Origin: Leptospiraceae bacterium
Lineage (GTDB): Bacteria; Spirochaetota; Leptospiria; Leptospirales; Leptospiraceae
DNA: 64,000 bases
Reading direction: 5' to 3'
NCBI GenBank assembly: GCA_024233865.1
Contig: JACKPA010000011.1
Span: forward strand, 62,001-126,000
Both the position numbers and the translations under genes were made by a program. Of the stretch, positions 45,553-54,132 are shown in pieces (positions within the stretch are counted from its first letter, which is position 1; each line of letters opens with the position of its first letter). The notes under the pieces are model-generated. The model saw only the letters and a list, made by a program, of their open reading frames with translations, was not told the origin of the DNA and did not search any database.

Positions 45553-45606
45553 GTGTAAAAAGTTTTGATTTTGCTCCCTTCGACTATTCTCAGGGAGCGT
45601 TTACAC
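45553..45606. repeat. Palindromic repeat with GTGTAAA ends
   Basis: GTGTAAA (45553-45559) and TTTACAC (45600-45606) are terminal inverted repeats of a 54-bp unit. Inside, GCTCCCT (45573-45579) pairs with AGGGAGC (45592-45598), enclosing a TCGACTA stretch. The same internal hairpin (reverse strand) occurs at 54065-54090, next to a GGCTGTGTAA end. It is a small REP/MITE-type repeat family with two copies in the window. Confidence 0.75.
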
Positions 45607-45622
45607 TGCCCCAGAAACTGCT

Positions 45623-46924
45623 TTATTGTTTCTGGATTTTATTAAACTCAGAGATGTTTGGGCTTACAAGAATGGAACCATTTACATCAACAACGGGATA
45701 CATAATAACAGCGAGGTCCGGATAGTATGTATTTACTTTCGAAAACATTTCGGTCTGTTTGTTTGTATCTTTTTCTACATCAAAAAAAGTGTAATTTGTT
45801 TTGTTTTGGTCCAATTGCTTTCTGAAATTTCGAGTTAGCTTACAGGATTCACTTCCATAAATGAGAACCGGGGACTGATCTGACGGAAGGACTGGAAAGT
45901 TACTTGATTGAGTCGGATTCACTCGAAGGTATCTTATAAAATCTCCATATTGAGGGCTTATCAAAACTCTGCCGTTTACTTCTACAACAGGAAAAGTAAT
46001 CATTTCCATCCCTGGGTAGTAGTAATTTACCTTATTAAACATCTCTGATTGTCTCATTTGGTCTAAATCTACGTCATAAAAGGTGTATCTTGTATTGTCA
46101 GCCTCTAACTGTCTTCTGAAGCTTTGCGTCAAACCACAACTCTCACGACCATATAAAACAACTACATTGTTACTTGAATATACGTTTGTTTTAATTGCCG
46201 CTTGCTTTTGAGGAGGTGTTTTTTTTATTTGTGGTTTTGGTGTCGCAACCTGAGCAGGTTTATTAGATGTATTTCCAGCTAAATAAACATTTTTAAAATC
46301 ATTAAAATTCGGGCTTAGTAAAATATTCCCTTGAACATCCACTACCGGAAATTTAAAAGTGTTTATGTCCGGATATTTTGCATATACTTTATTAAACATT
46401 TCATTATTTCTATTGTAATCATTATCTACATCATAGAATACATAATTTGTCCCATTGGCTTGCAATTGGCTAATAAAGTATTTAGTTAAACCACAAGTTT
46501 CTCTTCCATAAACCTGAATAGGATAATTGTATTGGTTTTGGTTAGAGTAATTGTTGTAGTTGTAATTGTTTTGATACGTCTGCGTTACCTGGGTATTCAA
46601 ATATTGTTTAAATGTAGGAACATCAGGACTGATTAAAACAGTACCGTTCACATCAACAACAGGAAACTTAACTGTCTCCACTCCAGGGTAAAATCTATCA
46701 ACTTTAGTAAACATCTCTTGGCTTTTATTAGCATACCTATCCACGTCGTAAAAGGTATACTGTATTCTTTCGGTTTCCAATTGGTTTCTAAATCTTTTGG
46801 TTAAGCCACAAGTCTCTCTTCCGTAAATAATGATAGTATCATAAGCAAATATGGAACCACTAATAAATACGGAAAAAGCTATGGCTAACTTTAAAATCGT
46901 TCGAATAACTTGATTTTTTTTCAT
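45623..46924 (-). CDS. Exported protein with four tandem glutaredoxin-like domains
   Basis: A 433-residue protein with signal peptide MKKNQVIRT...SGSIFA. Four repeats follow, each about 80 residues, with the active-site Cys at 39, 144, 263 and 361 in the motifs YGRETCGLT, YGRETCGLT, YGRESCGLT and YGSESCKLT, the Y-x-F-Y-D-V-D strand and a FPVV (cis-Pro) segment. These are monothiol sites (one Cys), as in CGFS-type glutaredoxins, but with L-T after Gly. An Asn/Tyr-rich linker (115-134) follows domain 1 and a Pro/Lys/Gln-rich linker (219-250) follows domain 2. ATG at 46924 has GGAG 7 nt upstream. The role is unknown, possibly envelope thiol exchange or Fe-S binding. Confidence 0.85.
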   Translation of the reverse strand: MKKNQVIRTILKLAIAFSVFISGSIFAYDTIIIYGRETCGLTKRFRNQLETERIQYTFYDVDRYANKSQEMFTKVDRFYPGVETVKFPVVDVNGTVLISPDVPTFKQYLNTQVTQTYQNNYNYNNYSNQNQYNYPIQVYGRETCGLTKYFISQLQANGTNYVFYDVDNDYNRNNEMFNKVYAKYPDINTFKFPVVDVQGNILLSPNFNDFKNVYLAGNTSNKPAQVATPKPQIKKTPPQKQAAIKTNVYSSNNVVVLYGRESCGLTQSFRRQLEADNTRYTFYDVDLDQMRQSEMFNKVNYYYPGMEMITFPVVEVNGRVLISPQYGDFIRYLRVNPTQSSNFPVLPSDQSPVLIYGSESCKLTRNFRKQLDQNKTNYTFFDVEKDTNKQTEMFSKVNTYYPDLAVIMYPVVDVNGSILVSPNISEFNKIQKQ

Positions 46925-47034
46925 AAATTTCTCCAGTTTAACTTCATATAAATTGCTTTTCAGAATTGTCAAGAATTAAAGATAACCGTTTAAAGTTCCC
47001 AACATTTCAGGACTATATTGCGGTAAGAAGAGCT

Positions 47035-47949
47035 TTACCGCAGTCTGCTCAGATCAGGAAATATAAAATTAATTCCAAAAATTAGTCCGATTTTTTTGAC
47101 TTCCTCTGGAACAGTACCAAAATTCTGTCCTCGAATGGAATCAAGACAGGCTTTGTCTATCATCCTTTGCCCCTGAGACGAAACAAGTTTTACGTCAATC
47201 ACTCGACCGGTATCTTCTAACATAAACAATACTTTTGTTTCACCTGGTTTGATTGCCTCTCGGATTACGGTTCCGGCTATGTCCCTGTAGGCATAGTTTC
47301 CACCTCCCGGAGGAGCAAACCTATTTTCTATTTGTTTTAGCATGTTTTTGAAATATTCAAAACCAACCAGTTTTTTGGTAGGAATGGTAATAGCTTCAGT
47401 GCCGTCCCAGTTGAACAAAAAATCTTGCTGAAACCTGTAGTTAGCTGGAATGGTTGTGGGTTTATTGTCAGCGTCTTGAAAAATTGTTATGTTATTTTTC
47501 TTTTTGGAAGCTTTTTTCAAAGGGTCTTTGAACAAAATTCCAACTTCCGTAGGTTCCTCCTGGCTTTTGCTTTGTGTCTCACTTTGCTCGGATAAACTAA
47601 TTACTCCACCTAGCAAAAATTCCCTAAATGCGGTTAGAGTATGAAAGCCTTCTTTTTCGGTTAATTTGCCTTTTCCGGCAGAATCTTTATCAGACAAAGC
47701 TTTGATTTGATCGGTTGGAGTATCGTCTTTTCGTTGTTGTTCTATAAGTACTTCGTAAATTCTTTCTTTATTCTGGTTTTTGGATAGCTCGATTGTATTT
47801 TGAGCGCCCATAATCTTCCAGAGCAGATTCTTTGTATAGAGGTGAGCTACTACCAAGGAAAACAACAAAAAGACAAAACTAGCGGAATAAAAAAGCCTTT
47901 TTTCGTCTTCCGTAAAATTGCTTGGTTCAAAAGAGAAGGTTATTTTCAT
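47035..47949 (-). CDS. TonB-like protein with C-terminal TonB-type domain
   Basis: A 304-residue protein with one N-terminal TM (about 25-45) and a long polar region, including a Lys-rich stretch (KKASKKKNNITIFQ). The C-terminal 80 residues (VIREAIKPGETKVLFMLEDTG, DVKLVSSQGQRMIDKACLDSIRGQNFG) match the TonB/TolA C-terminal fold (a-R-F-x-V-x-x-x-G-x-V; D-x-A-a-x-x-a-x). It would transfer energy across the periplasm. Its ATG lies 23 nt inside ruvB. The ExbB/ExbD partner genes are not in the window. It lacks the usual Pro-rich spacer. Confidence 0.7.
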   Translation of the reverse strand: MKITFSFEPSNFTEDEKRLFYSASFVFLLFSLVVAHLYTKNLLWKIMGAQNTIELSKNQNKERIYEVLIEQQRKDDTPTDQIKALSDKDSAGKGKLTEKEGFHTLTAFREFLLGGVISLSEQSETQSKSQEEPTEVGILFKDPLKKASKKKNNITIFQDADNKPTTIPANYRFQQDFLFNWDGTEAITIPTKKLVGFEYFKNMLKQIENRFAPPGGGNYAYRDIAGTVIREAIKPGETKVLFMLEDTGRVIDVKLVSSQGQRMIDKACLDSIRGQNFGTVPEEVKKIGLIFGINFIFPDLSRLR

Positions 47950-48949
47950 AATTGTAGCCTGGTGAAATTAAGCCAAGGTGATCAAAAGCCTTTTTTGTAA
48001 CAACTCTACCGGACGGTGTGCGGTTGATCAAGCCAATTCTAACCAAATAAGCTTCGTAAGAATCCTCGATTGTCCTTTCTTCTTCTCCCACGATCATGGC
48101 AATGGACTTGATACCTACGGGTCCGCCGTTATATCTTTCTATCATACACTTTAGGATTTGCCTATCCATATAATCCAAACCGAGGTCATCTATTCCCAGT
48201 TTTTCCATTGAGAGTTTGCAAATTTCCAAATTAATTTCTCCATTGCTTTTTACATCGGCAAAATCTTTTATCCTTTTTAAAAGATGATTGGCAATTCTAG
48301 GAGTTTTTCGACTTCTTTTCGCAATTTCTTTTGTTGCGTCTTGGTGTATGATTATATTCAAGATACGAGCTGATCTGTTTACGATTTTTTCCATGTCTTC
48401 ATCGGAATAATAATCTAGCCTTAGCTGAATTCCAAACCGATTTCGCAAAGGCTCGCTCAACATCCCTGTCCTGGTTGTAGCGCCAACTAAAGTAAACAGG
48501 TTCAGAGGGATCTGAACGCTTTGAGCAGAAATACCTTCTCCAATCAAAATATCTATTTTATAGTCTTCCATAGCCGGATATAATATTTCTTCCAAATTTC
48601 GATTTAAACTATGGATTTCATCTATAAAAAGGATATCATTTTTTCCTAGAGCGGTTAGTAACCTGGCAAGGTCTGCACCCTTGGACAAAGTTTGAGCAGA
48701 AGTTACGGTAATATGAGAACCAATTTCTTTGGAAATGATGGTTGCCAGGGTTGTTTTTCCCAACCCTGGAGGACCGGAAATCAAAACATGATCCAATGAA
48801 GCCGTTCTTTTTTTGGAAGCTTCGATAAAAACGTGCAAATTTTCTAAAGTTTCTTTTTGACCAATAAATTCGGAAAGGGCTACTGGTCTTAAAGAAGTTT
48901 CGTCTGCTTCTTTGTTAGAAGGATTTAGTAAATTTGTGTCTTTAGCCAA
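47927..48949 (-). CDS. ruvB: Holliday junction helicase subunit RuvB
   Basis: A 340-residue RuvB. Motifs are LRPVALSEFIGQKETLENL, Walker A GPPGLGKTTLA, Walker B LFIDEIHSLNR, sensor 1 GATTRTGMLSEPLRNRFG, and the C-terminal winged-helix region GGPVGIKSIAMIVGEE. RuvB drives branch migration with RuvA. ruvA and ruvC are not adjacent. It is followed with overlap by the TonB-like gene and lies just after the HtrA-type protease gene (2 nt), so the three may share a transcript. Confidence 0.96.
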   Translation of the reverse strand: MAKDTNLLNPSNKEADETSLRPVALSEFIGQKETLENLHVFIEASKKRTASLDHVLISGPPGLGKTTLATIISKEIGSHITVTSAQTLSKGADLARLLTALGKNDILFIDEIHSLNRNLEEILYPAMEDYKIDILIGEGISAQSVQIPLNLFTLVGATTRTGMLSEPLRNRFGIQLRLDYYSDEDMEKIVNRSARILNIIIHQDATKEIAKRSRKTPRIANHLLKRIKDFADVKSNGEINLEICKLSMEKLGIDDLGLDYMDRQILKCMIERYNGGPVGIKSIAMIVGEEERTIEDSYEAYLVRIGLINRTPSGRVVTKKAFDHLGLISPGYNYENNLLF

Positions 48950-48951
48950 TG

Positions 48952-50103
48952 TTAGTCTGGTTTTTTTTCAGGGATAACAACAACATGGATGGTTGAATTG
49001 TTCCGAATAAGTTCAACCGATATCCTGCTTCCTACTTTGCTGTGTCTTACTTTATTCACAACGTCTATCGGGTTTTCAACATCTTTGTCACCGATTCTAA
49101 CAATCACGTCTTTTGGAAGAATACCGCTTTTTTGAGCCGGTGAATTTTGAACAACTTGTCTGACTATGGCTCCTTTTTCTTGTGGAATTTTTAAACTCTC
49201 TCTTTCTTCCGCGCTAATTCGATCCAAACCAACACCTAACCAAGGTCGAACTATTTTTCCATTGTTTTTCAGCTCTTCTACTATGTCTTTTGCTTCGTTA
49301 ATAGGAATGGCAAATCCAATCCCAATAGACCCGCCGTTTTGGGAAGCGATCATTCGATTCACTCCCACAACCTCTCCTTTGATATTCAGTAAGGGTCCAC
49401 CGCTATTACCCTGGTTTATGGCTGCATCCGTTTGTATATAATTCAAACCGGAAGAATCAATTCCACCTCTTGAAATAGAGCTAACAACTCCAACCGTAAA
49501 AGATTGCTCAAAACCGAGAGGGGAACCAATGGCAATTGCCCAATTTCCTACCTTGACCTCAGAAGAGTTTCCCATAGAAACGGGTTTCAATTCTTTTGAG
49601 CCTTCGATTTTTAGCAGAGCAAGGTCAAGATCACTATCGGAACCAATTAATTTGGCTTCAAAGGTTTTATTATTGCTAAGTTTAATGGTTAATTTGTCCA
49701 TATTTCGAACAACATGCTCGTTTGTAAGGATGTACCCTTCTTGGTTTAAAATAATTCCAGAGCCAAGCCCTCTCTGTGTTTGCTTATGGGATTGACCAGG
49801 GTTTACACGATCTCCAAAAAAATGCTCAAAAAAAGGATCATGCATAAAGGGTTGATTGTTGATGTCTATGGTTCTTTCGGTTGCAATGGATACAACACTG
49901 GGAGAAACAAAATTGAAAACCTCTTGGAATGCCCGTTCCAAAGAAACAGCTTGTTGAATGGAAGGTGAGTCACTTATTTTTTGCGCGTCTAGCAAGGAAT
50001 CTTTTCCATAATTCCACACCATGGGTGAAATCAGACTTCCTATCCATACGGATATGCCAATCACTATCAGTAGAGAAAACCTTGTTTTCCATTTTTTGGG
50101 CAT
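48952..50103 (-). CDS. HtrA/DegP-type serine protease with one PDZ domain
   Basis: A 383-residue protease with an N-terminal membrane anchor (residues 8-25). The catalytic triad is His130 (LTNEHVV), Asp160 (SDLDLALLKI) and Ser234 (QGNSGGPLL). One PDZ domain follows (about 280-375, SPAQKSGILPKDVIVRIG), so it is closer to DegS/HhoA than DegP, which has two PDZ domains. ATG at 50103 follows TTAGGAGAC by about 6 nt; the longer frame starting at 50148 is not supported. It probably degrades or senses damaged periplasmic proteins. Confidence 0.93.
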   Translation of the reverse strand: MPKKWKTRFSLLIVIGISVWIGSLISPMVWNYGKDSLLDAQKISDSPSIQQAVSLERAFQEVFNFVSPSVVSIATERTIDINNQPFMHDPFFEHFFGDRVNPGQSHKQTQRGLGSGIILNQEGYILTNEHVVRNMDKLTIKLSNNKTFEAKLIGSDSDLDLALLKIEGSKELKPVSMGNSSEVKVGNWAIAIGSPLGFEQSFTVGVVSSISRGGIDSSGLNYIQTDAAINQGNSGGPLLNIKGEVVGVNRMIASQNGGSIGIGFAIPINEAKDIVEELKNNGKIVRPWLGVGLDRISAEERESLKIPQEKGAIVRQVVQNSPAQKSGILPKDVIVRIGDKDVENPIDVVNKVRHSKVGSRISVELIRNNSTIHVVVIPEKKPD

Positions 50104-50144
50104 TTTTTGTCTCCTAAATAATGATTGAGTGGTTTGTAGATCTA

Positions 50145-50202
50145 CCACAGATGAACACCGATGTACACAGATTTTCAGTAATTTATCAGTGTTTATCTGT
50201 GG
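50145..50202. repeat. Imperfect inverted repeat (CCACAGATGAACACCGAT type)
   Basis: CCACAGATGAACACCGAT (50145-50162) pairs with ATCAGTGTTTATCTGTGG (50185-50202) at 16 of 18 positions. It lies between the HtrA gene and the Hsp70-like gene. Repeats of this form (CACAGATGAACAC) are common as intergenic palindromes in bacteria. It overlaps no gene and has no T tract. Confidence 0.7.
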
Positions 50203-50263
50203 TTAAACCAATCTGTGATGTGTATATATATTTCCTGTTTACTTAACTTTGTCAAGTTAGATT

Positions 50264-51994
50264 TTACTGGTTTTCAATTTCAAACAATATATCTATAAGC
50301 TCATTTTTGGCTGATTCGATTTTTGTTTCTTTTCCTTTCTTTATAGATGATTTTAGATTGGAAAGAGCACCTTCAAGCTTTTTTCTTAGTTTTCCTTCCG
50401 TTTCTTCTATGTATTTTTCGGCTTTTCCAATCAAAGAATCGTTTTCTTGGTAGTAGGGACTCGTTTTCCATAGCTCTTGAACGTCTTCCAAGGATTCTTC
50501 TTTTTCTTCTTCGGACATAATAATAGAAGATGGATCATAGGATATGTCTACCTTCTGGCCTGTTTCCGGAATACTTGCGGTTAATTGAATCAAACCCAAA
50601 TGGCTATACGAAAAATCTACTTCAACTGCGTGTGGAATCTCTTTTTTTGATTTAGGAATATTTTCAATCCTACCGTGTATTCCCGTATCAATGGCATCTT
50701 GCGGAAATCTTGCATGTCCGGTATGATCTTGAAGAATCTTTATTATTAAAGATTCCTGTTCATGATGAACAAGATAATACGTCTTTTTTGTTGAATAAGG
50801 AATGGTTGTGTTAGGTTCTATTAGGGGGTCATAAACCATCAATGGGAAGTCAAATCCACCAAGCACCTCAACCCCTACACCATGGGAAGTCACATCCGTA
50901 ACGATCATTCCGGTTTTGCTATCAATTAAGCCGTTTATCATCGCAGCTTTTACGGAAGCTCCCATACAAACGGCCAAATCGGGATTGACATCTGCTTTTG
51001 GTTCTTTGCCAAAAACTTCAGCCACTAAATTTCGAATAATAGGCATGTAGGTAGTTCCACCTACCAACAAAACTCTATCTATGGCTTCCGGTTTGACTTG
51101 TTTTAGATCAAGAGTTTTTGCTATGCAATCCCTGGTTCTATCGAGCAAAGGAGATATGGCAGTTTCAAAATCCTTTTTGGTTATTTCCACTTCCAAGTCT
51201 ATAGGCAGACCTTGTTGGACGATAAAATTAGGCACTTTGACTAAATGGGTTTCATGCTTGGACAAGTTAATTTTGGCTTTTTCGGCATAGGGTTTTAGAA
51301 TTAGTCTTTCTTTGTTTGTGATTTGAGCTTTGGAATGGGAGTTTAAGAATTTTTCAACTATAAGCCCTATCATTATATCATCAAAATCTTTCCCACCCAG
51401 TTTGGCATCCCCATAGCTGCATTTAACGTCCAAAATTCCTTCCATCATTTCCAGAATGGTTATGTCTAAAGTCCCACCACCAAAGTCGAATACAACAAGC
51501 TGTTCTTCCGTATCAATATTTTGGATACCAAAAGCCAAAGCGGCAGCTGTTGGTTCGTTAATCAAATTTAAAACGTTTAAACCCGCCAATTCTCCGGCAT
51601 TCAGAGTTGCCCTTCTCGCAGGATCATCAAAATTGGCGGGTACGGAGATTACAACGTCTTTAATGGTAATTCCAAGGGAGGACTCAGCGTTCTCTTTGAG
51701 TTGTCTTAGTACCAAAGAAGAAATTGCTTCCGGTTTATAGGATTTTTCTCCCAGCTTTACCATAGAATCGGTTCCCATCAACCGTTTCACTTCTCTTACT
51801 CCCGAAACGCCCATATAAGGGATCGCAGACTCACCTACAACTAATTCGGATTTGCTATTTATAGCAGCTATGGAAGGGACTATAGGGCTTTGCGAAACAG
51901 GGTCTGTTACCACATGTGCTTCGTTATTGTAATAAACGGATATTTCTGAGGTAGAAGTACCTAAATCTATCCCTACTGCAAAATTGTTTATCAT
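50264..51994 (-). CDS. Hsp70/DnaK-like chaperone, variant
   Basis: A 576-residue Hsp70. ATPase motifs are GIDLGTSTSEIS, ISVPANFDDPARRATLNAGELAGLN, LINEPTAAALAFG, VVFDFGGGTLDITI and VLLVGGTTYMPIIR. It is shorter than DnaK (about 610-640) and the substrate-binding and lid region is divergent, with a charged coiled coil at the end (EKYIEETEGKLRKKLEGALS); there is no EEVD-like tail. It is followed within 14 nt by the GrpE-like gene's stop, and the operon order is J protein, GrpE-like, Hsp70. The trio looks like a separate Hsp70 machine from the main DnaK of the cell (inference). Confidence 0.93.
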   Translation of the reverse strand: MINNFAVGIDLGTSTSEISVYYNNEAHVVTDPVSQSPIVPSIAAINSKSELVVGESAIPYMGVSGVREVKRLMGTDSMVKLGEKSYKPEAISSLVLRQLKENAESSLGITIKDVVISVPANFDDPARRATLNAGELAGLNVLNLINEPTAAALAFGIQNIDTEEQLVVFDFGGGTLDITILEMMEGILDVKCSYGDAKLGGKDFDDIMIGLIVEKFLNSHSKAQITNKERLILKPYAEKAKINLSKHETHLVKVPNFIVQQGLPIDLEVEITKKDFETAISPLLDRTRDCIAKTLDLKQVKPEAIDRVLLVGGTTYMPIIRNLVAEVFGKEPKADVNPDLAVCMGASVKAAMINGLIDSKTGMIVTDVTSHGVGVEVLGGFDFPLMVYDPLIEPNTTIPYSTKKTYYLVHHEQESLIIKILQDHTGHARFPQDAIDTGIHGRIENIPKSKKEIPHAVEVDFSYSHLGLIQLTASIPETGQKVDISYDPSSIIMSEEEKEESLEDVQELWKTSPYYQENDSLIGKAEKYIEETEGKLRKKLEGALSNLKSSIKKGKETKIESAKNELIDILFEIENQ

Positions 51995-52007
51995 TTTGTT
52001 TTCCTAA

Positions 52008-52796
52008 TCATAAAAATGTATTTTTTTTAGAAATAATTACTTTAGCTCTTTTTAAGACGTTTTCTCCCGTCTTATAACCGGGTTCTTTACATTCCACAAT
52101 ACTATTTGGTTCTAATTCACTTGTTTCTTTTGTTTCTAAAATTTCGTGGATTAGATCGTTAAAAGGAGAACCAACTTCCGGATATATGATATCCAAGCCA
52201 ACCGCAGATACATATCCTCTAAAATCTTTGATTACTTTATTCAGAGCCAGTTTATAATTTTCGTCGATTTCCGTATAACTTAAAGGTCTGTAAACGCTTT
52301 CTATAAATTCTATAGATACCCTATTCCAATTTTCTAGATTTTTGTTTAGTTTGATGTTAGTCTGTCTCAAATTAAACACTTCATTTTCCAGACCTTTATA
52401 AAAAGACATGCTCTCTTTTAGAGAATCTCCCACTCCAACCATTACTTCCACTTCTTTTTTTAGTCCGTTTTTTAGCTCTTCATAAGAAGTTTTGGTTTTG
52501 TAGTGTTCCTTTCTCACCAATTCTAAGTTTGCCATTTCGCTGGAAACGGATTTTAACGCATCAGGAAAATCCATTAGAATATCTTTTTTCCAAAACAAAT
52601 AAAAGGGAAAAGCCAAAAATACAGATGCTATCAAAAGTGTCACAAGGGATATAACTTGGAATTCCCAATTCATATACTTGGTATTTTGCAACCATATAAA
52701 AAAGAATACCTGAGAAGTAATACCGATGGTAAAAAATACTAAAGATACTGTTATAAAAATTATAAAGGTCGATTTTTCTAGTTTTGATTTATTCAT
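52008..52796 (-). CDS. Membrane-anchored GrpE-like nucleotide exchange factor
   Basis: A 262-residue protein. Two TM segments (about 10-32 and 46-68) are followed by a coiled coil (about 80-150) and a C-terminal part that matches the GrpE head: GLDIIYPEVGSPFNDLIHEI, LEPNSIVECKEPGYKTGENV, LKRAKVIIS, corresponding to the usual G-x-x-x-I-x-P-x-G-x-x-F-x-P-x-x-H-E-A and V-x-x-x-x-x-x-G-Y. Standard GrpE has no TM. It sits between the J-protein gene (4 nt) and the Hsp70 gene (14 nt), which strongly supports its role as the exchange factor of this Hsp70. Confidence 0.82.
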   Translation of the reverse strand: MNKSKLEKSTFIIFITVSLVFFTIGITSQVFFFIWLQNTKYMNWEFQVISLVTLLIASVFLAFPFYLFWKKDILMDFPDALKSVSSEMANLELVRKEHYKTKTSYEELKNGLKKEVEVMVGVGDSLKESMSFYKGLENEVFNLRQTNIKLNKNLENWNRVSIEFIESVYRPLSYTEIDENYKLALNKVIKDFRGYVSAVGLDIIYPEVGSPFNDLIHEILETKETSELEPNSIVECKEPGYKTGENVLKRAKVIISKKNTFL

Positions 52797-52800
52797 TTAC

Positions 52801-53973
52801 TTATATCCCGTATAGTATTTTATCAAAAAGCTCAGGTTCGATTTCGTATATAATAGGGTATTTACTTTTGATTATAATAATTGAATTTTTAACCTTTTTT
52901 GGAGGGATTTCCGCCATACTTTTAAATACCCTATCCATAAAAGCCTCCTCCGTATCCGTATCATAGAGAATTTCTTCTGCCAATGATTTGCACATTTGTT
53001 TCACAGGATGTACAATGTCTGTATCGCTCATAAGTTTTTGAAGAGTTGTCTTTAGCTCCTCTTTTGCTTCTAACATTCCTACCATTTTTTTTATTAATGA
53101 GTGGCGAGGATTGATTTTTAGTGCAGCCTGAGAATAGTGTATGTTGAATTTTTTGTCTTCATCCGGTTCTATTTTATTTAGAAGTTGGAATATTAAATAT
53201 TCTTTTAACATCTTATCTTTCAGGAGCTTTTTAATATTTTTTAGAGTCACATCCAAGGCTTTTTGATTTTCACTTATGATATAAAGATGAATCAATTGTG
53301 CATAAACGTCCAAATCGGGAGGATGCAACTCTCCTTCTGTTTTAACAATCTTAAATAAAAAGTCGATAGCTCCTGTATAATCCTTTTGGATTTCATAGGT
53401 ATTTGAAATCAAAATATAAATACCAGTATTAAACGGTTCAAACTCTAAAACTTTTGTAAATATCTCCCTGGCTTTTTCCAAATTACTGGCTTTTTTCTTT
53501 ATGGAATCTTTTTTGTTTAGTGCCTTTTCCAAATACGCACTTCCGTAGTTTCTCAAATATATTGAACTGTTTTTTGATTTCTCAACAAGAACTTTAAAGG
53601 CTTCTATTGCATCGTTCCACCGTTGCAGGTGCAATGAGCACAGACCTTTGCTATTTAAAGCTCCTAATGAATTTGGATTCATACTCAAAATAGTATTGTA
53701 ATACTTTATGGCTGCTTCCCACCTTTCATCATCCATTTCATTATCTGCTTTTTCAAACAGTTCCGCAAGTTTATCTCCGAGTTTGGAATCAATATCGTAA
53801 TCTTTTCTCGCTACCGGATCAGCAAGAATTTCATAAGCTTTCCTTACCGTTTTAAACTTTTCCGGATTTTGATCAGGAGGAAATTCACGAACCAGCTTGA
53901 AATAAGCCTTTTTTATCGCTTCCGGTGCGGAATTTCGCTCTATTCCTAAAATGCTGTAATAATCTTGAGACAT
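52801..53973 (-). CDS. J-domain protein with TPR-like repeats and altered HPD motif
   Basis: A 390-residue protein. Residues 1-60 form a J-domain (DYYSILGIERNSAPEAIKKAY, EILADPVARKDYD), but the HPD motif is PPD (Pro32-Pro33-Asp34 in REFPPDQNPEKF). The His-Pro-Asp motif is known to be needed for stimulating Hsp70, so this may work differently. The rest has TPR-like helical repeats (about 65-250; ALNSKGLCSLHLQRWNDAIEAF and ILISNTYEIQKDYTGAIDFLF are examples). It is soluble. It starts with ATG at 53973 and is the first gene of the Hsp70 operon. Confidence 0.9.
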   Translation of the reverse strand: MSQDYYSILGIERNSAPEAIKKAYFKLVREFPPDQNPEKFKTVRKAYEILADPVARKDYDIDSKLGDKLAELFEKADNEMDDERWEAAIKYYNTILSMNPNSLGALNSKGLCSLHLQRWNDAIEAFKVLVEKSKNSSIYLRNYGSAYLEKALNKKDSIKKKASNLEKAREIFTKVLEFEPFNTGIYILISNTYEIQKDYTGAIDFLFKIVKTEGELHPPDLDVYAQLIHLYIISENQKALDVTLKNIKKLLKDKMLKEYLIFQLLNKIEPDEDKKFNIHYSQAALKINPRHSLIKKMVGMLEAKEELKTTLQKLMSDTDIVHPVKQMCKSLAEEILYDTDTEEAFMDRVFKSMAEIPPKKVKNSIIIIKSKYPIIYEIEPELFDKILYGI

Positions 53974-54011
53974 ACCTTAACCTAAAATTATATTTACCTG
54001 TTCAGCGTTGA

Positions 54012-54113
54012 GGCTGTGTAATAAGGGACATTTCGACTACGCTCAATGTCCGAAGCCTCCAAACGCTCCCTGAGCGTAGTCGAAGGGAGCAAAAACTGGC
54101 TTTTTACACAGCC
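54012..54113. repeat. MITE/REP-like palindromic element
   Basis: The outer ends GGCTGTGTAA (54012-54021) and TTACACAGCC (54104-54113) are exact inverted repeats. Inside, TTCGACTACGCTCA (54032-54045) and TGAGCGTAGTCGAA (54071-54084) are a second 14-bp inverted pair, and GCTCCCT...AGGGAGC (54065-54090) forms a hairpin. The inner hairpin and a GTGTAAAAAG end are shared with 45553-45606. The unit is about 102 bp and sits in the gap between the J-protein and sdhB genes. Confidence 0.8.
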
Positions 54114-54132
54114 CCCTTACCGTTTTCTTTCC

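Noticed and set aside
45510..45725. A 71-codon plus-strand frame
   Set aside because: Only the first 15 codons match a transposase. The rest reads a palindromic repeat and the antisense of the glutaredoxin gene.
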